Source: Brucella pseudogrignonensis (GTDB lineage Bacteria; Pseudomonadota; Alphaproteobacteria; Rhizobiales; Rhizobiaceae). Taken from it: 64,000 nt of DNA. The stretch spans positions 186,001-250,000 of the forward strand of contig NZ_NNRM01000022.1 of the NCBI RefSeq assembly GCF_002252525.1, in the 5' to 3' direction. The translations under genes and the position numbers were made by a program. Below are positions 39,784 to 48,798 of this stretch, one piece after another; position 1 is the stretch's first letter; each line of letters begins with the position of its first letter. Under the pieces are notes generated by a model that saw nothing but the letters and a program-made list of their open reading frames with translations, searched no databases and was not told the DNA's origin.

Positions 39784-42700
39784 TTAGCGCAGACGTCCGC
39801 TTGCGTGAGCGAGCATGGTGTAAACCTTGCCGGTATCCGACGTGAGATAGGTCTGTGTGACCATGTTATCACGATCGTTGCGTGCAACGTCTTCAAGCAA
39901 GCGCTGGAAGTCGTCCATGTAACGGTCTACAGCGCGGCGGAATTCACCATCGGTCTGATACTTGCGCTTGATGTCATCAAAGGTCTGCTGACCCTTCAGC
40001 GTGTAAAGACGGCGGGTGAAGACATTGCGTTCGCCACGGCGGTAGCGGTCCCAGAGTTCAACCGACGCTTCATGATCGATTGCACGCGCAATATCGACCG
40101 AAAGCGAGTTGAGCGATTCAACGACGTGGCTCGGTGAACGCGGAGCCTGTGTCGACTGCGGCTGGGATGGCGCTGCAGCTTCATCGTCACGGGAGGCGCG
40201 AGCCAGAAGGTCCGAAACCCAACCGCGAGGCTTTTCAGCCGATTGTGCAGGCTGAGCGGCCTTTGGTGCCTCTACAGGGCGGCTACGGACTGCAACATCA
40301 GCCTGTGTTGCCTGAGCCTGTGGGCGTGGCGCGACAGGAGCTTGAACTGGTGTCGGAGCTGGAGCAGCGCGCTGGGTCTGAACCGGGCGGGAAACCGAGC
40401 GGTCTGCACGGCTTTCGCCAACATCGACCAGACGTCCCGATTTGTTGACGATCTCAGCAAGCTCCTTGAGAGCATTGATCTGCTCGCCAACCGCCTTGCG
40501 CATGGCACTCGTCGTTTCTTTTGCTTCTGCAGGCATGTCGAGAACGCCACGCTTGAGCTCGCCACGGGTTGTGTCGAGTTCGCTGCGAATTTCCGAAGCT
40601 GTGCGACGGATATCGTCGGTGGCAGCAGAGAACTTCTGCGAAGCCTGTTCCACGATCTCGGAAACGCTTTCGCGCATCTTTTCAGCAGAAACGCGAGTCT
40701 GTCCTTCAGCACGCTGGAAGGCAGATGCAACAACCGTTTCAAACGACTGCATCAGCTTCTCGATGCCTTCCGACTTTTCAACCAGACCGGAAGCTAGCTT
40801 GTCGAGCGCCAGGTGACGGTCTTCAAGAGTACCTGCAAGGCCATTCTGAGCCGAGTTGATCATGTCTGAAGCAGACGAGAGAACCTTGCCGTGTTCTTCA
40901 AAGCGTTCCGCAATATCAGCGATCTGCGACAGGGTACCATCCGAAAGCGCACGCAGCGTTCCGATGTTGTTGTCGATGAGACCGGTCGAAGCCTGGAACA
41001 TCTGTGCAGCGCGGTTTGCGTTTTCAACGAAGCTGCTGGTTGTTTCAACGAGACGACCATCAATGTCTGTCAGGTTGCGGGCAGCAGCGTCGATCAGCTT
41101 GCCGAGTTCACCATTTGAAGCGGCGAGGCGGTCGATCAGTTCGCTGACATTGTCCGAAAGGCCAGACTTCGCCTGCTGAACAGCAGCAATTGTTTCAGCC
41201 GTACGGCTGGCCAATGCGTTGACCAGTGCTGCATTTTCCGAACGAAGACGGTCAGTTGCTGCATGGGTTGCTTCTTCAAGCTGCTGAGCAAGGCCGCGAC
41301 CGCTATCTGCAAGACGCTGTACAAGCGGTTCAGCAGTATCATTGAGGATCTGCGTGATTTCCTGTGAACGTGCAGCGAGGACAGCATTCAGCTCACGGGT
41401 ACGTTCTTCAAGCGTAACGGCAGTCGTATCGGTAACTTGAGCGATACGGGCTTCAACCGAACCCAGTTCCATCGTGATGCGCGAACCGATGTCGCCGAGG
41501 CGCGTTGCAATGGCATCTGCGCGTTCAGCAAGGCGAGCTTCAGTGCCGGAAAGATTTTCCGTAACACTTGAAGAGAATGCTTCGCTATGACCGGCCAGTG
41601 TTTCACTGGTTTTGGTAGCAGTGTCTGCGATACGGGCTTCAATTGCTGAAAGCTCACCGGTGAGGCGGCTTTCAATGGCTTCGAGACCGCCGGCAATCGC
41701 GCTTGCACGTTCATTCAGGCGAGCTTCTGTGCCAGCCAGGTTATCGGCAACGCTTGCGGCAAATGCTTCACTGTGACCAGCAAGCGTATCGCTTGTCTTG
41801 GTTGCGGTATCAGCAATGCTGCTTTCGATCTGCGACAGACGTTCTGCAATCGCATTTGCGCGTTCGCCGAGGCGTTCTTCAGTGCCGGAGAGGTTCGCGA
41901 TGAGATCGGCGCTGAAGCTCTGACCAAAGCCGTCGAGAGCCTGACCAGCCTTCGCTGCTTCAGCGGAAAGCGTGCTGGCTGCTTCCGTGATCTTCTCACG
42001 CAGCGAGCCTGCGACGACACCAGCACTCTGTTCGAGTGCGCGACGAACATTGTCGACGCCAATCGAAAGCGCCTTTTCCATGGTCTGGGTGCGTTCTTCG
42101 ATAATGCCGGTCTGGCCTTCGAAAGCGCGGCTGATCGCATCGCTGCTGTTCTCAATCGCGTTGTGCAGATTGGTCGTGCGCTGCGAAAGGATATCGCCAT
42201 GATCCTGAAGGGTCTGGCTGAGCGACGCAGTGCTTTCAGTCAGAGTTTCGCGGATCGCAGCGGTGCGGCCTTCAATCGTCTGTTCATGCCCATCAAGGAT
42301 ATGGACGAGGGCGCTGTTGTGATCGTTGAGAACCGAGCGCAGTCCATTCGTGCGTTCTTCGACGTGCTGAACGTGATCATTGAACGTTGCTTCAAAGGCA
42401 GAACGGCTTGCGCCGATTGTTTGGCTAAGTGTCTGCGAGCGTTCGTCGAATACGCGTGCCAGCTCCTGCTGATTGTCAGCAATAAGAGACTGCAGCGAAT
42501 TGACCCGTTCATCAAAAGTACGAGCGATCAGTTCACGATTTTCGTTGAAATTATCGCGCAATACGCTTGTACGTTCATCCATCAGCTGAGCAAGCATTGC
42601 CTGATTGCCAGCGATGACACCCTGCAGAGAGGCTGCACGCTCTTCCAGCGAACGCGAGTGATCTGCGAAGGTCGCATCGAGGCGCGAAGCGCTGTTTGCC

Positions 42701-44655
42701 ATTTCTTCCTGAAGAACACTTGTTCTGTCAGCAAGAATAGCCGCGTGCCGCTCAGCAGCCGAATCCAGAGCCGAAGCGCTGTTGTTAATTGCGTTTTCGA
42801 TATCGCTTGTGCGTGCGGCAAGCGTATCAGCATGGCCACGGATAACCGCTGAAACGCGTTCAGTTTCACCTTCAAGCGAAGACGCCAGAACATCGCGGCT
42901 TTCTGCAAGCTTGCCAGCAAAAGCCGAAGCTTTTTCGTTGAGAACGTTACCAACGCTTTCGCTGATCGAAGTCAGATCATCGCTGATCTTGGTCTTCGTT
43001 TCATCGATCATTGCGCTCAGTGCATTGCGGCCACCAGAGAAGGTTTCTGCAATTTCACGAGTACGTGCAATGAGATTTTCGTTGATCTGACGCGAACGGG
43101 TTTCAAGAGCCGCGTTCAGCTTTTCAGTGCTGCTATCAAGCGCATGGGCGCGTGTTTCAAACTCGGAAAGGAGCGAGCGGCCACGTTCGTTCAGCGTTGT
43201 GTCGAGCTGGGTCAGGCGTGCGTCGAACTCGCTGACCATCGACTGCGTGGCGCCGCCAAGCAGAGTTGCGATGCCAGCTGTACGCTCATCAAGCGCCGAG
43301 CTTACGCGTTCCGAAATTTCACGCGACTGCTGATCGAGCGTCGCAATACGTGTATCCAGTTCGCTTGCAAAAGCTTCGCCGGAAGTCGTGATGCGTGTTG
43401 CAATATCGCCGGTACGCTTTTCAATGGCGTCAGCAATTGCGCCGCCGCTTTCGTTGATGCTGCCGATCAGACGTTCGCCAGAATCGCCGAGAAGCGAGCT
43501 GAGCTGCTGAGATGCAGATACAACATTATCGCGTATGATATTGGCAGCGCTCGACAATTCTTCCTTGAGCTGCTCATGAGCGCCAGTAATGGAAGAGCGA
43601 ACGCGTTCGGCATGGCTGACAACAGCTTCGCGCTCATTGCCCAGATCGCTGACAAGCGAGCGAATGCGCACTTCATTGTCGCTATAAGCGCGTTCAAGCT
43701 GATTAACTTCGGATTGAACGAGTGTTTCAAGTTCGACAGCGCGTGCGAGCGTGCGCTCGATGCCTTCGTTCATCGCTGCAACTTCGCGGCGAACAGCCTG
43801 GCTCAGCGTGGAAACGCGGTCGCCTGCAGCGGCTTCAGGCTGCAAAAGCTTGAGCGCTGCTTCCGACATGCTGCGTGCTGCAACGTGCATTTCCTGCGCA
43901 CGACGCACCAGATGCGCGAAGCCCCAGAACATGATGACGGGCAGCGCGACGCCAGCTGTTACGCCGAGACCGGCAGGGGATGTGAAGAAGTCTTTTGTTG
44001 CCTGAAGGCTGGAGAATACATCAGGGCTGATTGCCTTGCTGATCGCAACGCCGCCGGCGGCCCAAAGGACGCTCATGGCAGTCGTTGTCCAGAAAAGCTT
44101 GGACGAGCGTTCGGTAATGCGACGCGGTGCTGCAGCAACGGCTCTGCCATTGCGCGAATCGTCGTTGGCAGGCGTAAGAGCGGCGGCAGGCGTGGCGGCT
44201 ACAACGGATGGCGCAGGAGAAACAGGAGCTGTTGCAGCTTTTGGTGCTGCGTCCTGAACTGGCGCCTTGGCTTTGTTGACTGGCTTCGATGCAGTGTTAG
44301 CGGCTTCCGGCGTGGCGGATGGAAGCACTGCACTGACGACTGGAGGCACAGGTGGCGCAGCAGGGCTCGCAATGACTGAAACGGTAGAAATCGTTTCCGC
44401 CTTCGCTGTTCCTTCGGTGGTAATGTTTACAGGAGAGACTTTCGCGGCTTCGACCACTTTCGTGTTCTGCTCTGCGACCAGTTCTTCGGCCGCACGCGAA
44501 ATCTGCTCTTCAAGGTCATCGACGGAGAATTCTTCGTCAATTGCACTCAGGTCCATATCAATATCGAAATCGTCACCGAAATCGATGTCGAGTGCCTGTT
44601 CAAGTGCCTGTTCAACCTCGTGGTCGAGCTTTTGCGCCTTGGATTTAGAAGCCAT
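39784..44655 (-). CDS. Giant coiled-coil membrane protein, GPR/RgsE-like (polar growth)
   Basis: A 1623-aa protein. Residues 1-65 are acidic, 66-180 are Ala/Pro-rich, two membrane helices lie at about 187-206 and 229-250, and residues about 255-1430 are almost entirely helical with apolipoprotein-like heptads built on (E/D)ER(T/A)xxLxxxL units. A Pro/Ala/Gln linker (about 1430-1520) precedes a conserved globular C-terminus (about 1525-1623). This architecture matches Growth Pole Ring protein of Agrobacterium and RgsE of Sinorhizobium, which form a ring at the growing pole. The homologue assignment rests on architecture, not on a database search. Confidence 0.8.
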   Translation of the reverse strand: MASKSKAQKLDHEVEQALEQALDIDFGDDFDIDMDLSAIDEEFSVDDLEEQISRAAEELVAEQNTKVVEAAKVSPVNITTEGTAKAETISTVSVIASPAAPPVPPVVSAVLPSATPEAANTASKPVNKAKAPVQDAAPKAATAPVSPAPSVVAATPAAALTPANDDSRNGRAVAAAPRRITERSSKLFWTTTAMSVLWAAGGVAISKAISPDVFSSLQATKDFFTSPAGLGVTAGVALPVIMFWGFAHLVRRAQEMHVAARSMSEAALKLLQPEAAAGDRVSTLSQAVRREVAAMNEGIERTLARAVELETLVQSEVNQLERAYSDNEVRIRSLVSDLGNEREAVVSHAERVRSSITGAHEQLKEELSSAANIIRDNVVSASQQLSSLLGDSGERLIGSINESGGAIADAIEKRTGDIATRITTSGEAFASELDTRIATLDQQSREISERVSSALDERTAGIATLLGGATQSMVSEFDARLTQLDTTLNERGRSLLSEFETRAHALDSSTEKLNAALETRSRQINENLIARTREIAETFSGGRNALSAMIDETKTKISDDLTSISESVGNVLNEKASAFAGKLAESRDVLASSLEGETERVSAVIRGHADTLAARTSDIENAINNSASALDSAAERHAAILADRTSVLQEEMANSASRLDATFADHSRSLEERAASLQGVIAGNQAMLAQLMDERTSVLRDNFNENRELIARTFDERVNSLQSLIADNQQELARVFDERSQTLSQTIGASRSAFEATFNDHVQHVEERTNGLRSVLNDHNSALVHILDGHEQTIEGRTAAIRETLTESTASLSQTLQDHGDILSQRTTNLHNAIENSSDAISRAFEGQTGIIEERTQTMEKALSIGVDNVRRALEQSAGVVAGSLREKITEAASTLSAEAAKAGQALDGFGQSFSADLIANLSGTEERLGERANAIAERLSQIESSIADTATKTSDTLAGHSEAFAASVADNLAGTEARLNERASAIAGGLEAIESRLTGELSAIEARIADTATKTSETLAGHSEAFSSSVTENLSGTEARLAERADAIATRLGDIGSRITMELGSVEARIAQVTDTTAVTLEERTRELNAVLAARSQEITQILNDTAEPLVQRLADSGRGLAQQLEEATHAATDRLRSENAALVNALASRTAETIAAVQQAKSGLSDNVSELIDRLAASNGELGKLIDAAARNLTDIDGRLVETTSSFVENANRAAQMFQASTGLIDNNIGTLRALSDGTLSQIADIAERFEEHGKVLSSASDMINSAQNGLAGTLEDRHLALDKLASGLVEKSEGIEKLMQSFETVVASAFQRAEGQTRVSAEKMRESVSEIVEQASQKFSAATDDIRRTASEIRSELDTTRGELKRGVLDMPAEAKETTSAMRKAVGEQINALKELAEIVNKSGRLVDVGESRADRSVSRPVQTQRAAPAPTPVQAPVAPRPQAQATQADVAVRSRPVEAPKAAQPAQSAEKPRGWVSDLLARASRDDEAAAPSQPQSTQAPRSPSHVVESLNSLSVDIARAIDHEASVELWDRYRRGERNVFTRRLYTLKGQQTFDDIKRKYQTDGEFRRAVDRYMDDFQRLLEDVARNDRDNMVTQTYLTSDTGKVYTMLAHASGRLR
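41440..41905 (-). repeat. Tandem repeats inside the giant coiled-coil gene
   Basis: About two and a half near-identical copies of a roughly 62-residue unit (around residues 917-1072). Each unit contains GTEARL-ERA-AIA followed by IADTATKTS-TLAGHSEAF. The DNA copies, for example at 41578 and 41764, are similar and 186 bp apart. Confidence 0.7.
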
Positions 44656-45268
44656 AGCCTTGCCTACCTCGTACTCATTACTGCGACGGCCGGATCAACA
44701 TAGAGCCGTTACAAAACTTACTCCGCCATTTTTCATCGTATCGGCTCGGGCTTGTTAAGGAAATAGGTGCCCGCGCCGGATGTCTAAAACTTTAAATACA
44801 AGGTTAACAAAAAAGGGTTCAGTTTAAAAAAATCCCGGTTTTCCGGCGCTTTCAAGTTAACGATCATTCTGTGGAAATCAAACCGAAACGACAAACCACT
44901 ATAATGCATCTGCTACAAATCGTTAACAAAAATGCACGTTAAAAGAGAGCTGTTATTTTTATTCTACCAATAGTTTGATTCATGCGGCAAAAAAATAACG
45001 CTACACGGACTGATAATTTCAACTTGATGATAATGCCTATATCACCCATGCAGCAAGAGCTCTCGTCCAAATAGGTGATCTAGGGCAGGAACGTTGAAAA
45101 GGAACGGCATTTTGGCGCAGTTTTCCGTCCAAAGCGCTGCAATGGTTGAACTTGAACCGATTACACCGTATCTGCCTCAGCAAGATATTCAAGAAGCCTG
45201 TTGTTTCCTTCAAGGAAGTCGGAACAAAAGCTATCAATAGCGCCGTGTAAGGTGCGCAGGAACTGACA
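44656..45268. other. AT-rich divergent intergenic region
   Basis: About 610 bp between the giant coiled-coil gene and the ferredoxin gene. It has many GTTAAC/TTAA motifs but none at exact CtrA spacing. A 48-codon frame at 45094-45240 (TTG start, AGGA only three bases upstream) ends 28 bases before the ferredoxin; it could be a small leader gene, but the evidence is weak. Confidence 0.4.
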
Positions 45269-45592
45269 ATGACAAAAATTATCTTCGTGTCCGCTGACGG
45301 CGCTTCGCGAACTGAAGTCGAAGCCGATAATGGATCGAGCGTGATGGAAGCAGCCATTCGCAACGGCATTCCCGGCATTGATGCTGAATGCGGCGGTGCC
45401 TGCGCCTGCGCCACATGCCATGTCTATGTGGATGAAGACTGGACTGAAACTGTTGGCGGTCCGGATGCGATGGAAGAAGACATGCTGGATTTCGCTTATG
45501 AAGTGCAGCCAAACTCACGTCTTTCATGCCAGATCCGTGTAAGCGATGAGATCGACGGTCTAGTCGTTAAGGTGCCTGAGCGCCAGAACTAG
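45269..45592 (+). CDS. [2Fe-2S] ferredoxin, adrenodoxin/FdxB type
   Basis: A 107-aa vertebrate-type ferredoxin. The cluster ligands are in [14 protein letters not shown] (Cys-x5-Cys-x2-Cys) and the fourth Cys in RLSCQIRV. It transfers single electrons, for example to Fe-S assembly or cytochrome P450 partners. AGGA precedes the ATG at good spacing. It lies 38 bases before a thioredoxin-reductase-fold flavoprotein that could be its partner. Confidence 0.93.
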   Translation: MTKIIFVSADGASRTEVEADNGSSVMEAAIRNGIPGIDAECGGACACATCHVYVDEDWTETVGGPDAMEEDMLDFAYEVQPNSRLSCQIRVSDEIDGLVVKVPERQN

Positions 45593-45630
45593 AATAAAAG
45601 GAAAGAGCGGCGATACATTAGGGAGCGCAG

Positions 45631-46230
45631 ATGGAAGTCGAACGTCATTCAGACATCGCTATCATCGGCACCGGGCCTGTCGCTCTTTTTTCAGTTTTTC
45701 AGCTGGGCCTGTTCGGCCTTACGTGCCGTTTGTTTGATTCAGCGAGCCGAGCAGGCGGTCAGTGTACTGCGCTTTATGCAGACAAGCCCATTTTTGATGT
45801 TCCAGCTTTTGCAAAGATCATGGGTGAAGAGCTTATTGAGCGGCTATTGACTCAAATAGAGCCTTACAAGCCTGCCTTTGAATTCGATCAGCTTGTGATC
45901 GACGTTTCAGCTAGTGAAAACGGTATTCAGCTCAAAACGGTCAGCGGAACATCATTCAGCTCAAAATGCCTGGTGATTGCTTCGGGGCTTGGGGCATTTA
46001 CCTCAGAAGGCCAGATCGTTCGTCCAGATCCACTTGGCACATTTGATCTGCAGCGTTTCGGCAATTCAATTGTCGTGAATACTGAAACGTTTTGCACGTC
46101 GCAGCCAAAAATCTATGCGATTGGCGATGTTTGCCATTACCCCGGAAAACTGAAACTCATTCTTTCAGGTTTCCACGAGGCTGCCCTGATGACACAAGCC
46201 ATCAGGAAAAATTTGCAACAAGCTAAATAG
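45631..46230 (+). CDS. Thioredoxin-reductase-fold flavoprotein lacking the NAD(P)H domain
   Basis: A 199-aa protein related to TrxR-type ferredoxin-NADP reductases (YumC-like, usually ~330-350 aa). Residues 1-122 form the first half of the FAD domain (AIIGTGPVALF, AGGQCTALY, VIASGLGAF), and residues about 128-199 form the second half (RPDPLG, YAIGDVCHYPGKLKLI, SGFHEAA). The whole NADPH-binding domain between them, about 100-130 residues, is absent, with no frameshift or stop at the junction. GGGAG precedes the ATG. It may accept electrons only from a protein partner, or be a decayed but in-frame enzyme. Confidence 0.85.
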   Translation: MEVERHSDIAIIGTGPVALFSVFQLGLFGLTCRLFDSASRAGGQCTALYADKPIFDVPAFAKIMGEELIERLLTQIEPYKPAFEFDQLVIDVSASENGIQLKTVSGTSFSSKCLVIASGLGAFTSEGQIVRPDPLGTFDLQRFGNSIVVNTETFCTSQPKIYAIGDVCHYPGKLKLILSGFHEAALMTQAIRKNLQQAK

Positions 46231-46239
46231 ACCCTGGCG

Positions 46240-46854
46240 TTACTGGGTCATTTTCTCAAGTCGATAAGTCAAAAGACGCTCAAAGCGTCGTTCAAAGTTG
46301 ATCGTCTCAACACGATCAAAACGCTCCTGCGCTTTATCATGCGCTGCCATAAGCCGTTCCGTCACCTTATCGATGTCTGCACGCAACGTGGCGCAGTCTG
46401 TTCGGCTCCGCAATGAGCGTATCTGACGTTCCATTTCACTCGCATGGCTGCGTGCGATAACGATATGGCTTTCCTCGTGACGACGAATATCCTGATACAA
46501 AGTATCCCAGATCAATGCGAGTTCAGGGCCAGCCTTGCGGCGCTGTTTCCAGCGCGGCAGCATGACCTTTGCATGAACATTCACATAAACGCCCTGAACC
46601 TTGCAGGCGCGATCACCCGTAGCACGCCCATAGCGTACCTTGGCATCGAAGCGGATTTCTGCAGCGCCAGGATGATGCTGACCGGTCTTCTTGAGAAACG
46701 GGCCACTGCGCGACAGTGCCTTGTCGAGATCTGCAGCTGTCTTCCCGTTGACATTATAATAGCTGAACGTCCGGAAAATGGAGGCAGCTTCTGCCTGTGG
46801 AGCAACAACAGCGAGGGCTAAGCCCAAAGCCAGAACTCGTTTTTTAAAGGACAT
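46240..46854 (-). CDS. DUF922 exported putative zinc protease
   Basis: A 205-aa periplasmic protein with a signal peptide (LGLALAVVAPQAEAA). The DUF922 domain includes SYYNVNGKTAADLDKAL at its start and the metal-binding HEESH motif (RHEESHIVIARSHASEME), with three conserved Cys residues. Members are predicted metalloproteases of unknown target. ATG 46854 has GAGGTG eight bases upstream; ATGs at 46872 and 46896 are in frame. Confidence 0.83.
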   Translation of the reverse strand: MSFKKRVLALGLALAVVAPQAEAASIFRTFSYYNVNGKTAADLDKALSRSGPFLKKTGQHHPGAAEIRFDAKVRYGRATGDRACKVQGVYVNVHAKVMLPRWKQRRKAGPELALIWDTLYQDIRRHEESHIVIARSHASEMERQIRSLRSRTDCATLRADIDKVTERLMAAHDKAQERFDRVETINFERRFERLLTYRLEKMTQ

Positions 46855-47015
46855 GTTCTGGCACCTCTTCATAAAACCAGAAAGAAACTCGTACATTCAC
46901 TGATGTGCAACATGGCATGCAATCGTCAAGAGAACTATAACGACCATCAATAAACGCCATATCGCCCGTTTGGCTGCATAAAGTCCGACAGAAAAGACAA
47001 TTGGAATATTCTTCA

Positions 47016-47855
47016 ATGATAAAACAATGGCAACTTGCCCATGGTCGTAACCTCCAATTGGGCGCAAAATCTGTCATTATGGGCATTTTAAACGTCACAC
47101 CGGATTCATTTTCCGATGGTGGACATCACAATGATCTGGATAAGGCATTGATTGTTGCGAAAACCATGCTGGACGATGGCGCAACGATTATCGACGTCGG
47201 AGGGGAATCGACTCGCCCTGGTGCTGCTTTAGTTGATGCCGAAACAGAATCCGCACGTGTTGTTCCAGTCATACGTGCGCTTGCGAAAGAGTTTGGCTGC
47301 ACAATCTCAATCGATACCTATCGCGCATCAACAGCTAGGCTTGCGGTAGAGGCGGGCGCCCATATCGTCAATGATGTATGGGGGCTTCAGCGAGAACCGG
47401 AAATCGCTCAGGTTGCGAAAGATACTGGTGCCGGACTGGTCATCATGCATACGAGCCGCGATAGAAATACCGACCCCGATGTGATTGCTGATCAGTTCGC
47501 CTTTCTCGATGTATCTCTGGAAATTGCGAGCAGGGCAGGTATTGATGCTGGCAGTATCGTGCTTGATCCGGGCTTTGGCTTTGGCAAAAACAAGGATGAA
47601 GACATCGCTTTGATGGCACGCATGGAAGAATTGCAGCGTTTCAGCTATCCTCTATTGGTGGGAACGTCGCGCAAACGTTTCATTGGTGCCATCACAGAAC
47701 AGGCTGATCCATTGATGCGGGATATCGGAACGGCTGCGACGTCGGTTGCAATGCGATTGGCAGGAGCCGACATCTTCCGTGTTCACAATGTCGCTTTTAA
47801 TAGGGACGCACTTGCAGTTGCCGATGCTATCCTGCAAAGCAGATTAAAGAATTAA
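47016..47855 (+). CDS. folP: Dihydropteroate synthase
   Basis: A 279-aa TIM-barrel enzyme joining 4-aminobenzoate to the pterin diphosphate in folate synthesis, the sulfonamide target. Key loops are MGILNVTPDSFSDGG, DVGGESTRPGA, ISIDTYR, IVNDVWG, LDPGFGFGK and GTSRKRFIG. ATG 47016 is used; TTG 47001 is in frame. It is followed closely by folB and folK, giving the complete pterin-to-dihydropteroate module. Confidence 0.96.
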   Translation: MIKQWQLAHGRNLQLGAKSVIMGILNVTPDSFSDGGHHNDLDKALIVAKTMLDDGATIIDVGGESTRPGAALVDAETESARVVPVIRALAKEFGCTISIDTYRASTARLAVEAGAHIVNDVWGLQREPEIAQVAKDTGAGLVIMHTSRDRNTDPDVIADQFAFLDVSLEIASRAGIDAGSIVLDPGFGFGKNKDEDIALMARMEELQRFSYPLLVGTSRKRFIGAITEQADPLMRDIGTAATSVAMRLAGADIFRVHNVAFNRDALAVADAILQSRLKN

Positions 47856-47869
47856 TAGGAAACAGGGCC

Positions 47870-48229
47870 GTGTACACCATCCGCATCATGAACTGCGCAT
47901 TTTTCGCGCATCACGGCGTCTTTGACGAAGAACATAAACTTGGTCAGCGTTTCTACGTTGATGCGATCCTGGATGTCGATCCCGGTGACTCGCTTGAAAA
48001 TGACGACATCGAAGGCACGGTCCATTATGGCATCGCCTTCACAGTCATTCAGGACATCATCACCGGCAGCCAGCGCTATCTCATTGAAACATTGGCACTT
48101 GATGTCGGCAAGGCACTGACTGCGCGTTTCCCGCAGATCAAACGTGCTGAAATCACCATTCGCAAGCCTAACGCACCAGTTCCAGGTGTGCTTGATCATG
48201 TTGAAGTAACGGTGGTTTATCCACGCTGA
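47870..48229 (+). CDS. folB: Dihydroneopterin aldolase
   Basis: A 119-aa enzyme cleaving dihydroneopterin to 6-hydroxymethyl-dihydropterin and glycolaldehyde. The FFAHHGVFDEEHKLGQRF segment, ALDVGKALTARF and the KPNAPVPGV motif are typical. It starts at GTG with an AGGAAA tract upstream, 14 bases after folP, and its stop overlaps folK (TGATG). Confidence 0.95.
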   Translation: MYTIRIMNCAFFAHHGVFDEEHKLGQRFYVDAILDVDPGDSLENDDIEGTVHYGIAFTVIQDIITGSQRYLIETLALDVGKALTARFPQIKRAEITIRKPNAPVPGVLDHVEVTVVYPR

Positions 48230-48759
48230 TGAGCATTGCTTTGCCTTATCGCGCCTGGCTTGGGCTTGGCGGCAATATCGATGATCCTGTCGCTTCGATG
48301 GCCAAGGCGCTGAAACTCCTTGATGCGCGCACCGATACCAATGTTATCGCGGTTTCTCAGGTCTATCGCACACCGCCATGGGGAAAGACCGATCAGGCCT
48401 GGTTTCACAATGCCTGTGCGCAGATCGAAACCGCACTTGCACCGCTTCAGCTCATCGATACCTGTCTTGATGTAGAGCGTTCGCTCAAACGCGTTCGGCT
48501 GGAGCGATGGGGGCCGCGTATCATCGATATTGATATTCTCGCGATGCAGGATGATGCAGGCGAGGCGATTATCATGAACGAACCTGCACTGGAGCTTCCA
48601 CACCCGCGTATTCAGGAGCGCGCATTTGTGCTCGTGCCGCTCAATGATATTGCGCCGTCACTTCAGATTGCGGGTAAAACTGTTTCGGAGTGGGAAAAGG
48701 CCTGTGCCACTTTTGAAATAGAAAAAGCCCGCACTGATGCGGGCTGGTGGCTGGATTAG
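48229..48759 (+). CDS. folK: 2-amino-4-hydroxy-6-hydroxymethyldihydropteridine diphosphokinase
   Basis: A 176-aa HPPK transferring pyrophosphate from ATP to the pterin. The LGLGGNIDDP start, VYRTPPWGKTDQAWFHN and the signature RWGPRIIDIDILAM with metal-binding Asp residues are present. The start overlaps the folB stop. Its last codons also encode, on the other strand, the terminator of the convergent gene. Confidence 0.95.
   Translation: MSIALPYRAWLGLGGNIDDPVASMAKALKLLDARTDTNVIAVSQVYRTPPWGKTDQAWFHNACAQIETALAPLQLIDTCLDVERSLKRVRLERWGPRIIDIDILAMQDDAGEAIIMNEPALELPHPRIQERAFVLVPLNDIAPSLQIAGKTVSEWEKACATFEIEKARTDAGWWLD
48722..48745 (-). terminator. Terminator of the minus-strand exported protein, inside folK
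   Basis: Stem AGCCCGCA/TGCGGGCT with loop of four bases, followed on the minus strand by TTTTTC. It sits inside the last folK codons, 54 bases downstream of the minus-strand stop. Confidence 0.8.
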
Positions 48760-48798
48760 ATTGTAACCGCTCTAATCCCTATTTTTACACAGAGCCGC

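Noticed and set aside
43144-44379. A 411-codon plus-strand open frame opposite the giant coiled-coil gene, and another of 359 codons at 41773-42852
   Set aside because: They are antisense to a repetitive, clearly coding helical protein; their translations are Cys/Arg/Phe-rich without domain signals or ribosome sites.
44792-44808. Possible CtrA box upstream of the giant coiled-coil and ferredoxin genes
   Set aside because: The two half-sites TTAA and TTAAC are separated by eight bases, not the seven required by the consensus.
45094-45240. A 48-codon frame just before the ferredoxin
   Set aside because: TTG start with AGGA only three bases away and no recognisable motif; too weak to call as a gene.
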